A stretch of 64,000 nt of DNA from Pseudomonadota bacterium (lineage in GTDB: Bacteria; Pseudomonadota; Alphaproteobacteria; Acetobacterales; Acetobacteraceae). Position 1 is the stretch's first letter. Every line of letters begins with the position of its first letter. The stretch is from positions 124,001-188,000 of the forward strand of contig JAJZVV010000005.1 of the NCBI GenBank assembly GCA_021845595.1, in the 5' to 3' direction. The notes under the pieces are model-generated. The model was not told the origin of the DNA, made no database searches, and saw only the letters and a list, made by a program, of their open reading frames with translations. Positions 9,923 through 18,523 of this stretch are shown in pieces. The translations under genes and the position numbers were made by a program.

Positions 9923-10635
9923 GCGACGCGCTGCTCACGCTTGCCGGGGTCAGCACGTTCTATGGCGCGGTCCAAGCGCTGAAATCGGTCGATCTCGTCG
10001 TGCGCGAGGGCGAGATCGTCACCCTGATCGGGGCGAACGGGGCCGGAAAATCCACGCTGATGATGACGATCTGCGGCAATCCCCGCGCCCGCGCCGGCCG
10101 GATCACCTATGCCGGAGACGATATCACCGCGTTGCCGACGCACCTGATCATGCGCCGCGCCATCGCTCACGCCCCCGAGGGAAGGCGGATTTTTCCGCGC
10201 ATGACGGTGCGCGAGAATCTGCTGATGGGCGCGCAATCGGCGCCGGAGGCAGCCGGTGCGTTCGAACGCGTGCTGGCGCTGTTCCCGCGCCTGGCCGAGC
10301 GGATCGGCCAGCGCGGCGGCACGCTCTCCGGTGGCGAGCAGCAGATGCTGGCGATCGCGCGCGCGCTGATGTCGCGCCCGCGCCTGCTGCTGCTCGACGA
10401 GCCGAGCCTCGGCCTCGCGCCGATGATCGTGCGGCAGATTTTCGCCGCCATCCGCGCCCTCAACCGCGACCAGGGGCTGACCGTGCTGCTGGTGGAGCAG
10501 AACGCGTTCCAGGCGCTCAAGCTGGCGCACCGCGGCTATGTGCTGGTGAACGGCGCGATCACCATGGAAGGCAGCGGCATGGAGCTGCTGCGCCGGCCGG
10601 AGGTGCGCTCGGCTTACCTCGAAGGCAGCGCGTGA
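9919..10635 (+). CDS. livF: Branched-chain amino acid ABC transporter ATP-binding protein LivF
   Basis: The second ATPase, 238 residues, the standard length for LivF. Motifs are Walker A GANGAGKST, the LivF-specific IAHAPEGRRIFPRMTVRENL, signature LSGGEQQMLAIARAL, Walker B LLLLDEPSLGLAP and VLLVEQNAF, where the usual switch His is replaced by Gln as in most LivF proteins. It follows livG with an ATGA overlap. A small hairpin (10644-10659) separates it from the binding-protein gene, which may set different expression levels for membrane complex and binding protein. Confidence 0.95.
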   Translation: MSDALLTLAGVSTFYGAVQALKSVDLVVREGEIVTLIGANGAGKSTLMMTICGNPRARAGRITYAGDDITALPTHLIMRRAIAHAPEGRRIFPRMTVRENLLMGAQSAPEAAGAFERVLALFPRLAERIGQRGGTLSGGEQQMLAIARALMSRPRLLLLDEPSLGLAPMIVRQIFAAIRALNRDQGLTVLLVEQNAFQALKLAHRGYVLVNGAITMEGSGMELLRRPEVRSAYLEGSA

Positions 10636-10726
10636 AGCTCTTCCCACGCTGGGGCGTGGCGCCTAGTCTTGCGCTCGGCGCGGGGCAGGTGCGCATGACA
10701 ACGAACGACATTCGAGGAGAACGCGG

Positions 10727-11827
10727 ATGAGGCGAGGGGGCATTGCGGCGCTGGCGCTGCTGGCTGGGTTGGCGTGGGTGGGATCGGCCGGCGCGCAAAT
10801 CCGCATCGGCGTGGCCGGCCCGATCACCGGCTCGAACGCGACCTTCGGCGTCCAGCTCAAGGAGGGGGCGGAGCAGGCGGTGGCCGACATCAACGCCAAG
10901 GGTGGCGTGCTCGGTCAGAAGCTGGTGCTCGAGGTCGGCGACGACGCCTGCGACCCGAAGCAGGCGGTCTCGGTCGCCAACGCGCTCGTCGAGCGCGGGG
11001 TGAAAGCGGTGATCGGGCATTTCTGCTCGTCGAGCTCGATCCCGGCGAGCAAGGTCTACACCGAGGAGGGCGTGCTGCAGATCTCTCCGGCCTCGACCAA
11101 CCCCGCCTATACCGATCACGGCAGCTGGAACACGTTCCGCGTCTGCGGCCGCGATGACCAGCAGGGCGCGGTGGCCGGAAAATATATCGCCGAGCACTTC
11201 AAGGGTGCGAAGGTGGCGGTGCTGCACGACAACTCCGCCTACGGCAAGGGGCTGGCCGACGAGACGCTGAAGGCGATGAACGCCGCGGGCATGAAGGAGG
11301 CGCTCTACTCCGCCTACGTGCCCGGCGAGCGGGACTACTCCGCGCTGGTCAGCCGGCTCAAGGAAGCCGGGATCACCGTCATCTATCTCGGCGGCTACCA
11401 GAACGAGGCCGGGCTGATCATCCGCCAGGCGAAGGAGCAGGGGATGAAGGTGACCCTGATCGGCGGCGACGCGCTGGTGACCAAGGAATTCTGGGACATC
11501 ACCGGCCCGACCGGCGAGGCGACGCTGATGACCTTCCCGCCCGACCCGCGCACGCGCGCGACCGCGGCGCCGGTAGTGGCCGAGTTCAAGGCGAAGAAAA
11601 TCGATCCCGAGGGCTACGTGCTCTACACCTACGCCGCGATCCAGATCTGGGCGGCGGCGGCCGAGAAGGTCCACAGCACCGACCCGCGCAAGGTCGCCGA
11701 GGCGATGAAGGCGGACGGACCGTGGCCGACCGTGCTCGGCGATATCGGCTTCGACAAGAAGGGCGACGTCACCCGCGCCGACTACGTGTTCTATGTCTGG
11801 CACAACGGCAGCTACAGCCAGATGTGA
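10727..11827 (+). CDS. Branched-chain amino acid ABC transporter substrate-binding protein
   Basis: A periplasmic type I binding protein of the LivJ/LivK family, 366 residues. The signal peptide is MRRGGIAALALLAGLAWVGSAGA with cleavage before QIRIG. The mature protein shows IRIGVAGPITGSNATFGVQLKEGAE, the disulfide-type DDACDPKQAVSVA region, SSSSIPASKVY and SPASTNPAYTD, all typical of leucine/isoleucine/valine binding proteins. The ATG has GAGGAG 8 bases upstream. It lies 91 bases behind livF on the same strand and completes the importer. The exact ligand is not predictable from the sequence alone. Confidence 0.92.
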   Translation: MRRGGIAALALLAGLAWVGSAGAQIRIGVAGPITGSNATFGVQLKEGAEQAVADINAKGGVLGQKLVLEVGDDACDPKQAVSVANALVERGVKAVIGHFCSSSSIPASKVYTEEGVLQISPASTNPAYTDHGSWNTFRVCGRDDQQGAVAGKYIAEHFKGAKVAVLHDNSAYGKGLADETLKAMNAAGMKEALYSAYVPGERDYSALVSRLKEAGITVIYLGGYQNEAGLIIRQAKEQGMKVTLIGGDALVTKEFWDITGPTGEATLMTFPPDPRTRATAAPVVAEFKAKKIDPEGYVLYTYAAIQIWAAAAEKVHSTDPRKVAEAMKADGPWPTVLGDIGFDKKGDVTRADYVFYVWHNGSYSQM

Positions 11828-11905
11828 GTCTCTCCGGGGCCACCTGCATTCGTTAAGCCTTGCGCCCTATTGTGCGAGCAGGGCGGTCCCGATGGAGGTT
11901 CGGTA

Positions 11906-12979
11906 GTGAGCATGCTGGCGCCATCCGCGCGGGTGGCCCCGATCGGCGGGCGGGTGATCCCGGATTCGCTTCTGTTCCCGCGCCGCGCCGCTGCCATGGC
12001 GCGGGATGCGCAGCCCTGGTGTGTGGTCGCGATCGACGCCGAGGAGGATTTCGACTGGGGCTCGCCGATCCGCGGCACCAGCTTCTCCACCGCGTGCATG
12101 AAGAACATCCCGACGCTGCATGAGATTTTCGGCGCTTACGGCATCGTGCCGACCTATCTGCTGACCTACCCAGTTCTCGACGACGATGATGCCGTGCGTC
12201 TGCTGGACCGTCAGATGGCCAAGGGCCAGTGCCGTGTCGGGCTCCAACTCCATCCCTGGGTCACGCCGCCCATTGGCGGCGGCGACACCCTGGAAAGTTC
12301 CTTCTCGGGCAACCTCGACCCCAACTTGGAGGAGCAGAAGCTGCTGGCCCTCCGCCAACGCTTCATCCAGCGCTTCGGCGAGGAGCCAAAGGCTTATCGC
12401 GCGGGCCGGTACGGGCTCAGTGCCTACACGGCCACATTGCTCGAAAATCACGGCTTCACGGTCGACACCAGCCTCGCCCCACGGACCTCGTTCGAGCTCG
12501 AGGGTGGCCCCGACTTCTCCGCCTACGACTACGGCCTGTTCTGGTTCGGGCGGCACCGTGACCTTCTGGAAGTGCCGCTCTGCCGCAGCGTCGTCGGCTG
12601 GGGCGGGGCGGGGGCGGGTGCTGCGTATCGCTGGTTGTCGTCGCCTGAGGTCGCGCGGTGGAGGATTGGCTCGGCGCTCCCCCGGGTGCGTTTTGCCGAG
12701 CGCGTGACGCTCTCGCCCGAGGGCAACGATGCAGCGGCCATGGAGCGGCTGGTGCGCGGCCTGTCCGCGCGCGGGCAGTCGATTCTTGCGCTGAGCTTTC
12801 ACAGCTCCTCGCTTCTTGCCGGCCGCAATCCGTATGTGCGCAGCAAGCGTGATTTGCACGGGTTCTATGACAGGCTCTCCGCGATTCTCGACCGCATGGC
12901 GAGCCGCTACCGTTTCCGTTTCACGAGCCTGCTGGATCTGCCATCACTCGTGGTGCCGCGCGCGCCGGCGGCTATTTGA
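11906..12979 (+). CDS. WalW-like polysaccharide deacetylase-superfamily protein
   Basis: A 357-residue protein related to the NodB/CE4 superfamily in its WalW-like branch, which is found in surface polysaccharide loci. The beta-strand motif VVAIDAEEDFDWGSP matches the metal-binding Asp region. GLQLHPWVTPP supplies a His, and LSFHSSSLLAGRNPYV is the C-terminal catalytic-type block. The canonical HxxxH pair is not evident, so true deacetylase activity is uncertain. GTG 11906 is chosen for its GGAGG 7 bases upstream. It precedes a glycosyltransferase by 13 bases and probably works with it in exopolysaccharide synthesis next to the XrtA locus. Confidence 0.7.
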   Translation: MSMLAPSARVAPIGGRVIPDSLLFPRRAAAMARDAQPWCVVAIDAEEDFDWGSPIRGTSFSTACMKNIPTLHEIFGAYGIVPTYLLTYPVLDDDDAVRLLDRQMAKGQCRVGLQLHPWVTPPIGGGDTLESSFSGNLDPNLEEQKLLALRQRFIQRFGEEPKAYRAGRYGLSAYTATLLENHGFTVDTSLAPRTSFELEGGPDFSAYDYGLFWFGRHRDLLEVPLCRSVVGWGGAGAGAAYRWLSSPEVARWRIGSALPRVRFAERVTLSPEGNDAAAMERLVRGLSARGQSILALSFHSSSLLAGRNPYVRSKRDLHGFYDRLSAILDRMASRYRFRFTSLLDLPSLVVPRAPAAI

Positions 12980-12992
12980 CGTTACGCGACCG

Positions 12993-14237
12993 ATGCCGAG
13001 ATCACGCAAGATACTCCTCATCGCCAACAATTTTCCGCCGGTGCGTGGCGGATCCGCAGTTGTCTACGATAATCTTGCGCGCTTTTCCGACGGCGAGGTC
13101 ATAGTCCTCGCGGCGCGGATCAACTATTCGGATGGCCTCCCGCTGATCGGCTGGCGCGAGCACGATCGTCTGGCACCCTACCGCGTGCTGCGCCTGAAAC
13201 TGCTGCGCACGGTGATCGCGGATGTGGCTGGTGGGGGAATATCGCGGCGAATTGCGTTCCTTGCCGGCGATGTCTGGATCCGCATCCGCCTCGCTCTCAT
13301 TCTCGCCTGGCTCATCATGCGCGACAACGTGCGCGCCGTCTGCGTCGGCGAGTTGCTGGCCAGTGGCTGGATCTTCGACGTGTTGCGGTTGTTTCCCTTT
13401 GTGCGCCGCCTCGTCTACGTGCATGGCGAGGAGATTACCACGGAGGACCCCTACGACGAAGATTTTCGCCGCCGCCGCCGGGCACTGCACGCTGCCGATC
13501 GTATCATTGTTGTCAGCCATTTCACCCAGACCATCGTGCGTGATCTGCTTGGACCATCGGCCGCACAGAAGATCGATCTGATCGAGAACGGCGTCGATAC
13601 CGCGCGGTTCAGGCCCGGGCCGCGCAATGCGAAGCTGGTGGCGCAGTACCGGCTCGAATCATGCTTCGTCTTTGTCTCCGTTTGCCGGTTGCTGGAAAAG
13701 AAGGGTATCGACCACGCGATACGCGCCTTCGCCACGCTCGCTGCGCAAGACCCGCAGGTGCGCTATCTCGTTGTCGGGACCGGCCCCTATGCGGAGACGC
13801 TGCAGCGGATCGCCGGCGATGCCGGGGTCGAGGGAAGGGTGCGTTTCACCGGCCAGGTGCCGGACGACGAACTGGTGGACCATTATCGCCTTGGCGATGT
13901 TTTCGTGATGCCCAATCGCGCGCTGGCGAACGGTGATACCGAGGGCTTCGGGTTGGTGTTCCTGGAGGCGAACGGGTGTGGCCTTCCGGTGATCGCCGGG
14001 CGCGACGGTGGCAGCACCGACGCGGTGCGGGATGGGGTGAACGGTTTGGTGGTAGACGGGGCCTCGGTGCCGGCGATCGCGGGCGCGATGCAAGCTCTGC
14101 GTCATGACGACGCCCTGCGGGCACGATTGATCGTGGGAGGTGCGGCAGCGGCCGAGGCAGCCGACTGGCGCGGCAAGGCCCGCATTTTCCGTGGACTTTG
14201 CGATGCTGAGACGCGCCTCGTTCCCGCGCGCGTGTAA
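12993..14237 (+). CDS. Glycosyltransferase family 4 protein
   Basis: A cytoplasmic GT-B fold glycosyltransferase of 414 residues that should transfer a sugar from an NDP-sugar to a growing glycan. The N-terminal glycine-rich loop is LIANNFPPVRGGSAVVYDN. The family 4 landmarks are VSHFTQTIVRD, LIENGVDTARFRPGP, VCRLLEKKGIDHAI, RFTGQVPDDELVDHY and the donor-binding E-x7-E block EGFGLVFLEANGCGLPVI. The ATG at 12993 follows the deacetylase-like gene by 13 bases. It converges on the next glycosyltransferase with a 21-base gap. Acceptor and donor sugars are unknown. Confidence 0.88.
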   Translation: MPRSRKILLIANNFPPVRGGSAVVYDNLARFSDGEVIVLAARINYSDGLPLIGWREHDRLAPYRVLRLKLLRTVIADVAGGGISRRIAFLAGDVWIRIRLALILAWLIMRDNVRAVCVGELLASGWIFDVLRLFPFVRRLVYVHGEEITTEDPYDEDFRRRRRALHAADRIIVVSHFTQTIVRDLLGPSAAQKIDLIENGVDTARFRPGPRNAKLVAQYRLESCFVFVSVCRLLEKKGIDHAIRAFATLAAQDPQVRYLVVGTGPYAETLQRIAGDAGVEGRVRFTGQVPDDELVDHYRLGDVFVMPNRALANGDTEGFGLVFLEANGCGLPVIAGRDGGSTDAVRDGVNGLVVDGASVPAIAGAMQALRHDDALRARLIVGGAAAAEAADWRGKARIFRGLCDAETRLVPARV

Positions 14238-14258
14238 AGGCACCCCGCAGCGGTCCGT

Positions 14259-15503
14259 TCAGCGCCCGAGGATTGTGTTGAACACCCGGAACTGTCCCGC
14301 ACTGGTTGCATCCCAACTGAAGCGCTCGGCATAGGCGCGGGTTTCGGCGCGGTCGGGCGGATCGGCGAACAGGGCTCGGACGCCGGCGGCGACGCCGGCG
14401 GGGGTGTTCTCGTCGTAGATCAGGCCAGCCGCTTTCTCCTGCACCACCTCCGGATTGCCCCAAATGCGCGCGGCGATCACGGGCGTGCCGCAGGCCATCG
14501 CCTCCAGCAGCACGTTCGCCCAGCCCTCGCGGCTCGATGCCAGCACCAGCGCATCGGCCGCCGCGTAGCAGGCCGCGAGTTCCGCATGCGGCCGGGCCCC
14601 GAGCAGGCGTACGCGGCCGGACAGGCCGAGCCGGGCGATCAGCGCCTCCAGGCGCGGGCGTTCCGGCCCCTCGCCGACCACCAGAAGATCGAACCCGGGC
14701 AGGCTCGCTATCGCCTCGATGACGCGGTGGTGGCCCTTGCGGTCGATCAGCAGCCCGACCGAAATAAGGGTCGGGCGCGTCAGGCCGAGCGCCGCCCGCG
14801 CCGGGCCGCGGTCGAGCGGATGGAACAGGCGCGTGTCGACGCCGTTGCGCAGCACCGTGACGCGCTCGGGCGCTGCACCGAGTTCGATCATCGCCGTTCG
14901 CAGCGCGGCGCTGACCGCGATCAGGCCGTCGACGCGCCCCATCATGGCCTGGATCATCTGCCGAGGCAGGGCGTGGCGCGGAAGCAGGCTGACGTCCGAG
15001 CCGCGCGCTGTCACGACGACGGGCAGGCCGAGAGCACGGCCCAGCCACTCGGCCGCGACACCGTCGGGGTAGAGATAGTGCGCGTCGATGAGGTCGAAGC
15101 GTTCGCCCTCTGCCAGCAGCCGCCGCGCTTCGGCGAGCGCGGCACGATAGAGCAGGAAAGGGGCGACGTTCATGCCGAAGCGAGGGATCAGGCCGTAGCG
15201 CGGGTGATGAACGACGATGCCGTGCCGCGTCTCGCGCCGAGGTGCGCGGGCGTGCTCGCTCCACGCACCAAAGCGGTCCGAGCGGAACGGAAAGAACGGG
15301 ACCGGCGCCATCACCGTCGCCGCGACGGGATGGGAGGCCACGAGCTGACGTAGCCTGTTCTCCACGAAGACGCCGTGGTTCGGCCGCGCCGCGTTTGGAA
15401 ACAGCGTGCTGAAGGTGAGCAGGCGAAGCACCGCGCCGTCCGGCTGAACCATCGGCCGGTCGCGCTCGAGCGGGCCGGCGGGCCGGTTTGCGCCGCTGAT
15501 CAT
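14259..15503 (-). CDS. Glycosyltransferase family 4 protein (XrtA-locus minus arm)
   Basis: A 414-residue GT-B glycosyltransferase. It shows LLTFSTLFPNAARPNHGVFVENRL at the N-terminus (the acceptor-site loop), ARGSDVSLLPRH, LRNGVDTRLFHP, VGLLIDRKGHHRVIEA, LLVVGEGPERPRLEAL and the donor motif SSREGWANVLLEAMACGTPVIA. The first ATG at 15503 has a modest GGCGAGG site; an ATG at 15452 is an alternative. It is the last gene of a minus-strand unit that begins with the initiating sugar transferase (19915) and the TPR protein (18320). It therefore probably adds a later sugar to the XrtA-associated exopolysaccharide repeat unit. Confidence 0.88.
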   Translation of the reverse strand: MISGANRPAGPLERDRPMVQPDGAVLRLLTFSTLFPNAARPNHGVFVENRLRQLVASHPVAATVMAPVPFFPFRSDRFGAWSEHARAPRRETRHGIVVHHPRYGLIPRFGMNVAPFLLYRAALAEARRLLAEGERFDLIDAHYLYPDGVAAEWLGRALGLPVVVTARGSDVSLLPRHALPRQMIQAMMGRVDGLIAVSAALRTAMIELGAAPERVTVLRNGVDTRLFHPLDRGPARAALGLTRPTLISVGLLIDRKGHHRVIEAIASLPGFDLLVVGEGPERPRLEALIARLGLSGRVRLLGARPHAELAACYAAADALVLASSREGWANVLLEAMACGTPVIAARIWGNPEVVQEKAAGLIYDENTPAGVAAGVRALFADPPDRAETRAYAERFSWDATSAGQFRVFNTILGR

Positions 15504-15536
15504 GCCTCGCCCGTGTGACTCGACCGGGGCCGTGGT

Positions 15537-18320
15537 CTAATTTTTCTTCGCCGCAAGCTGCTCGAGCAGCGTCTTGGCCGCGGCCTTCTCCGGAAAGGCC
15601 ACGGTACCGGAAACGATCGGCTCTAGCAGCTTCTTCGCTTCCTCCTCGTGGCCCGCTCCGTTCAGGGCGGTGGCTAGGTGGAATGCGATCGCCGGGTCGT
15701 TGGGCGCCTGGCCATGCGCGACCCGGAGCAACGAAATGGCGCTGTCGGACTTGCCGGACTTGAGCAGAATCCAACCGAGCGTATCCGCCGTCTGGGGGCC
15801 GGGCGCGGTGAAATAGGCCCGCTCGGCGAAGCTCTGTGCACGCGGATCACCGCGCTGGCCGTAGAGCCAGGCGAGGTTGTTCAGGGCAATCGGGTCGGAG
15901 GGGCGCTTCGCCAGCACCAGGGTGAGCAGCTTCTCGGCTTCGTCGAGGCGGCCGGCGCCGATATCGGATGCGGCGATGATCTGACTGATATCGGCGTCGT
16001 CGGGATGCTGCTTGAGCCAGTCGCGCAGCCGCGCGGTGGATTCGTCCGGATGCCCGCCCGCGGCGAGCGCGCCGGCGAGATCGAGCAGCAGCGGCGTCGA
16101 GGGTGCGGCGGTGAGGGCGGTTTCGAAGGCTTTCACCGCCTCGGGGTAATTCTTCTGCGCCATGTAGATCTCGCCCGGCAGCGCGCGCGCGGCGGGCAGA
16201 TGGGCGGGATTCTCGAGCAGGTTGGCGGCGGTTTGGAGGGCCGCCGGCAAGCCGCCCATCTTGAGGTCGATGCCGACCAGCGCCTGCATCAGCTGCGCAT
16301 TCGCGGGCAGCAGCTTGAGGCCGTCGAGGATCGTGTTGCGCGCGTCGTCCATCTGCTTCTCGGCTGCCAGCAGACTGGCGAGGGTCATGCGCGCCGCGAC
16401 ATCGAGCGGCTGTTTGGCGACCAGCCGCTGGTAGGTCTCCCGCGCTTCTTTGGTCTGGCCGAGCGCCATCTGCGCGCGCGCCTGAAGCACGAGGAGGCCC
16501 GGGGCCAGCGGCGTCTGCTGAGCCGACTGCGCCAGCAGGTCGAGCGCCTTGTTCGGCGTGCCGGTCTGCATATACAGCGCGGCGAGCAGGCCGGTCAGGC
16601 GCTCGTTGGTCGGGGCCGCGGCGTGGGCGCGCTCGGCGGTGGCGAGGGCATCGGCCTTGCGCTGATCGGCAAGCTGGGCGTTCAGGAGCGCGCTGAGCGC
16701 GGCTTCGTTGGTCGGGTTCTTGGCGACGACTTCGGTGAGCAGCTTCTCAGCGCCGGCGCGGTCGCCCAGCAGCGATAACACCCGCACAAGGTTCAGCTTG
16801 ATCGCGACCGAGTCCGGGTTCTTCTGCAACGCTGCCTCGAAGGCCGCGCGCGCGCCGGTCAGATCGCTCTGGCCGAGCTTCAGCAGTCCGGTGAGGTTGC
16901 CGACGGTGGCATTGTCACCCTGTTCTTTGCGCAACGCGTCGAGCGCGGCAGTGGCGCGGTCGTATTCGCCGGCGGCGACGGCCGCGAGGACCAGCGCCTC
17001 GCCGGCCTGGACCTCGCTCGGTGCCAGCTTCAGCGAGGCCTCGAGATCCTTCACCGCGGCGGCCGGGTCGCCGCTCTGGAGATGCGCAGCACCGAGTCGC
17101 TGGCGCAGTCCGGCATCACCCGGCGCCAGCTTGGCCGCCTTCTCGAAGGATTTCTCGGCGTCGGCCGGACGGCCGGCGAGCATGTAGGCGCGCCCGAGCA
17201 GGTCATAGGTGCCTGGATCTGGCACCTCCGCCTTGGCGACGGGTTCGAGCGTCTCGATCGCCTTCTCCGGCCGGCGCAATTCGAGTTGGATCTTGGCGTA
17301 GACCTTGCGGCCAACGAGATCTGCCGGGTAGCGGCCGAGATAGCGGCTGGCGACATCGTCGGCTTGTTCGAACTGGCCAAGCGCATCCTTGATGATCGCC
17401 TGGTAGAGATAGGCTTGGGGAATGGCAGGCATCATCGCACCGACGCGCGTCATTGCCTCGTCGGCGGCCTTGAAGTCGTGAGCACGGGTCAGGAGCACGG
17501 CGCGCAGGAACAGGCCCTGGGGGTTCGTCGGGGCGGCGGCCAGAACGGCATCGACGTCGGTCTTCGCCAGGGCATCCTCGCCCTTGAGAATCCGGAGGCG
17601 GGCGCGCTCGAGACGTGGGCCGAGCCCGGCGGGCGCCGCCTCGATGGCCGCGTCGTAGCTTTTGATGGCACCGTCGACGTCGTTCCGCGCTGCCTGCAGC
17701 TCGCCCTTGCGGAACAGCGCCTCCGCCGAGTGTGGCTTGACCTTCAGCGCGTGATCGATCTCCATTTCTGCGGCGGCACGGTCGCCCTGCAATTCGTCGA
17801 CCCTGGACGCGGCGAGCAGCACCTCCATCAAATCCGGGGCGAGCTTCTCGGCCTCGGCCAGTGAGGCGCGCGCGGCCTCAGCCTGCTTGAGATTGAACTG
17901 GGCCAAGCCTCGCGCGACCAGGATTCGTGCCGCGGCGTCGGGCGCGCCCTTGCCGGGGGGGAACTCGGCGAGCAGCTCGCGGAATTTGCTCTGCGCGAGG
18001 TAGCTCTCGGCAAGCAGAGGGTTGGCCTTGTCGCTGTCATAGCCGAGTTCGAGGGCGCGGCGCGCCTCGCGCTCGGTCGCACCGGCATCACCGAGGCGGA
18101 AATCGACGACGCCCAGGAAGTAGTGCGCCTCGGCGTTCTTGTCGTCCGCCTTGACGGCATTGCGGAGCTGAATCTGGGCCGCTTTGACGTTGCCCTGATC
18201 GAGGAGCTTGCGTCCTTCGGCGACGTAGTCCGCGGCCCAAGCCGGGCCGATCGCCCCGCCAGTGACCGCAAGGCCGGCGAGCAGGCCGATCGATGCCAGG
18301 CGAAGGGGTCTGTGTGCCAT
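15537..18320 (-). CDS. XrtA/PEP-CTERM system TPR-repeat protein (PrsT-like)
   Basis: A 927-residue exported protein built almost entirely of tetratricopeptide repeats, as in the PEP-CTERM TPR lipoprotein family (PrsT, TIGR02917) that accompanies exosortase A. The ATG at 18320 has AGGA 7 bases upstream and starts a clear signal peptide (MAHRPLRLASIGLLAGLAVTGG, then PAWA before ADY). More than twenty helical TPR units follow, such as AEAHYFLGVVDFRLGDAGATE and PDSVAIKLNLVRVLSLLGD. Unlike the lipoprotein versions, no Cys lipobox is visible at the cleavage site. A periplasmic scaffold role in exopolysaccharide assembly or export is inferred from the family. It lies between the sugar transferase and a glycosyltransferase on the same strand. 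Confidence 0.88.
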   Translation of the reverse strand: MAHRPLRLASIGLLAGLAVTGGAIGPAWAADYVAEGRKLLDQGNVKAAQIQLRNAVKADDKNAEAHYFLGVVDFRLGDAGATEREARRALELGYDSDKANPLLAESYLAQSKFRELLAEFPPGKGAPDAAARILVARGLAQFNLKQAEAARASLAEAEKLAPDLMEVLLAASRVDELQGDRAAAEMEIDHALKVKPHSAEALFRKGELQAARNDVDGAIKSYDAAIEAAPAGLGPRLERARLRILKGEDALAKTDVDAVLAAAPTNPQGLFLRAVLLTRAHDFKAADEAMTRVGAMMPAIPQAYLYQAIIKDALGQFEQADDVASRYLGRYPADLVGRKVYAKIQLELRRPEKAIETLEPVAKAEVPDPGTYDLLGRAYMLAGRPADAEKSFEKAAKLAPGDAGLRQRLGAAHLQSGDPAAAVKDLEASLKLAPSEVQAGEALVLAAVAAGEYDRATAALDALRKEQGDNATVGNLTGLLKLGQSDLTGARAAFEAALQKNPDSVAIKLNLVRVLSLLGDRAGAEKLLTEVVAKNPTNEAALSALLNAQLADQRKADALATAERAHAAAPTNERLTGLLAALYMQTGTPNKALDLLAQSAQQTPLAPGLLVLQARAQMALGQTKEARETYQRLVAKQPLDVAARMTLASLLAAEKQMDDARNTILDGLKLLPANAQLMQALVGIDLKMGGLPAALQTAANLLENPAHLPAARALPGEIYMAQKNYPEAVKAFETALTAAPSTPLLLDLAGALAAGGHPDESTARLRDWLKQHPDDADISQIIAASDIGAGRLDEAEKLLTLVLAKRPSDPIALNNLAWLYGQRGDPRAQSFAERAYFTAPGPQTADTLGWILLKSGKSDSAISLLRVAHGQAPNDPAIAFHLATALNGAGHEEEAKKLLEPIVSGTVAFPEKAAAKTLLEQLAAKKN

Positions 18321-18523
18321 CGTCAGATCCTGAATCGGTGTGCAGCGCAGCATCGCGCCGGGGGCAGGTCCAAGCCGAGTTTTCCACGAACCAGCGCCGA
18401 CCGGTAGTGCGGGCACTGACCTGGCAATGCCAAGACGGTGGCGCCGGACCATGACGGCCGCGCGCTGCCAAGCCTATCGGCCGGGCATTGACCAAACGTT
18501 GATGGCTCCCCCGGCGCCGCGCG

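Noticed and set aside
10644-10659. Six-bp hairpin between livF and the binding-protein gene as a full terminator.
   Set aside because: Short stem without a T run. At most it attenuates, and the genes form one functional unit.
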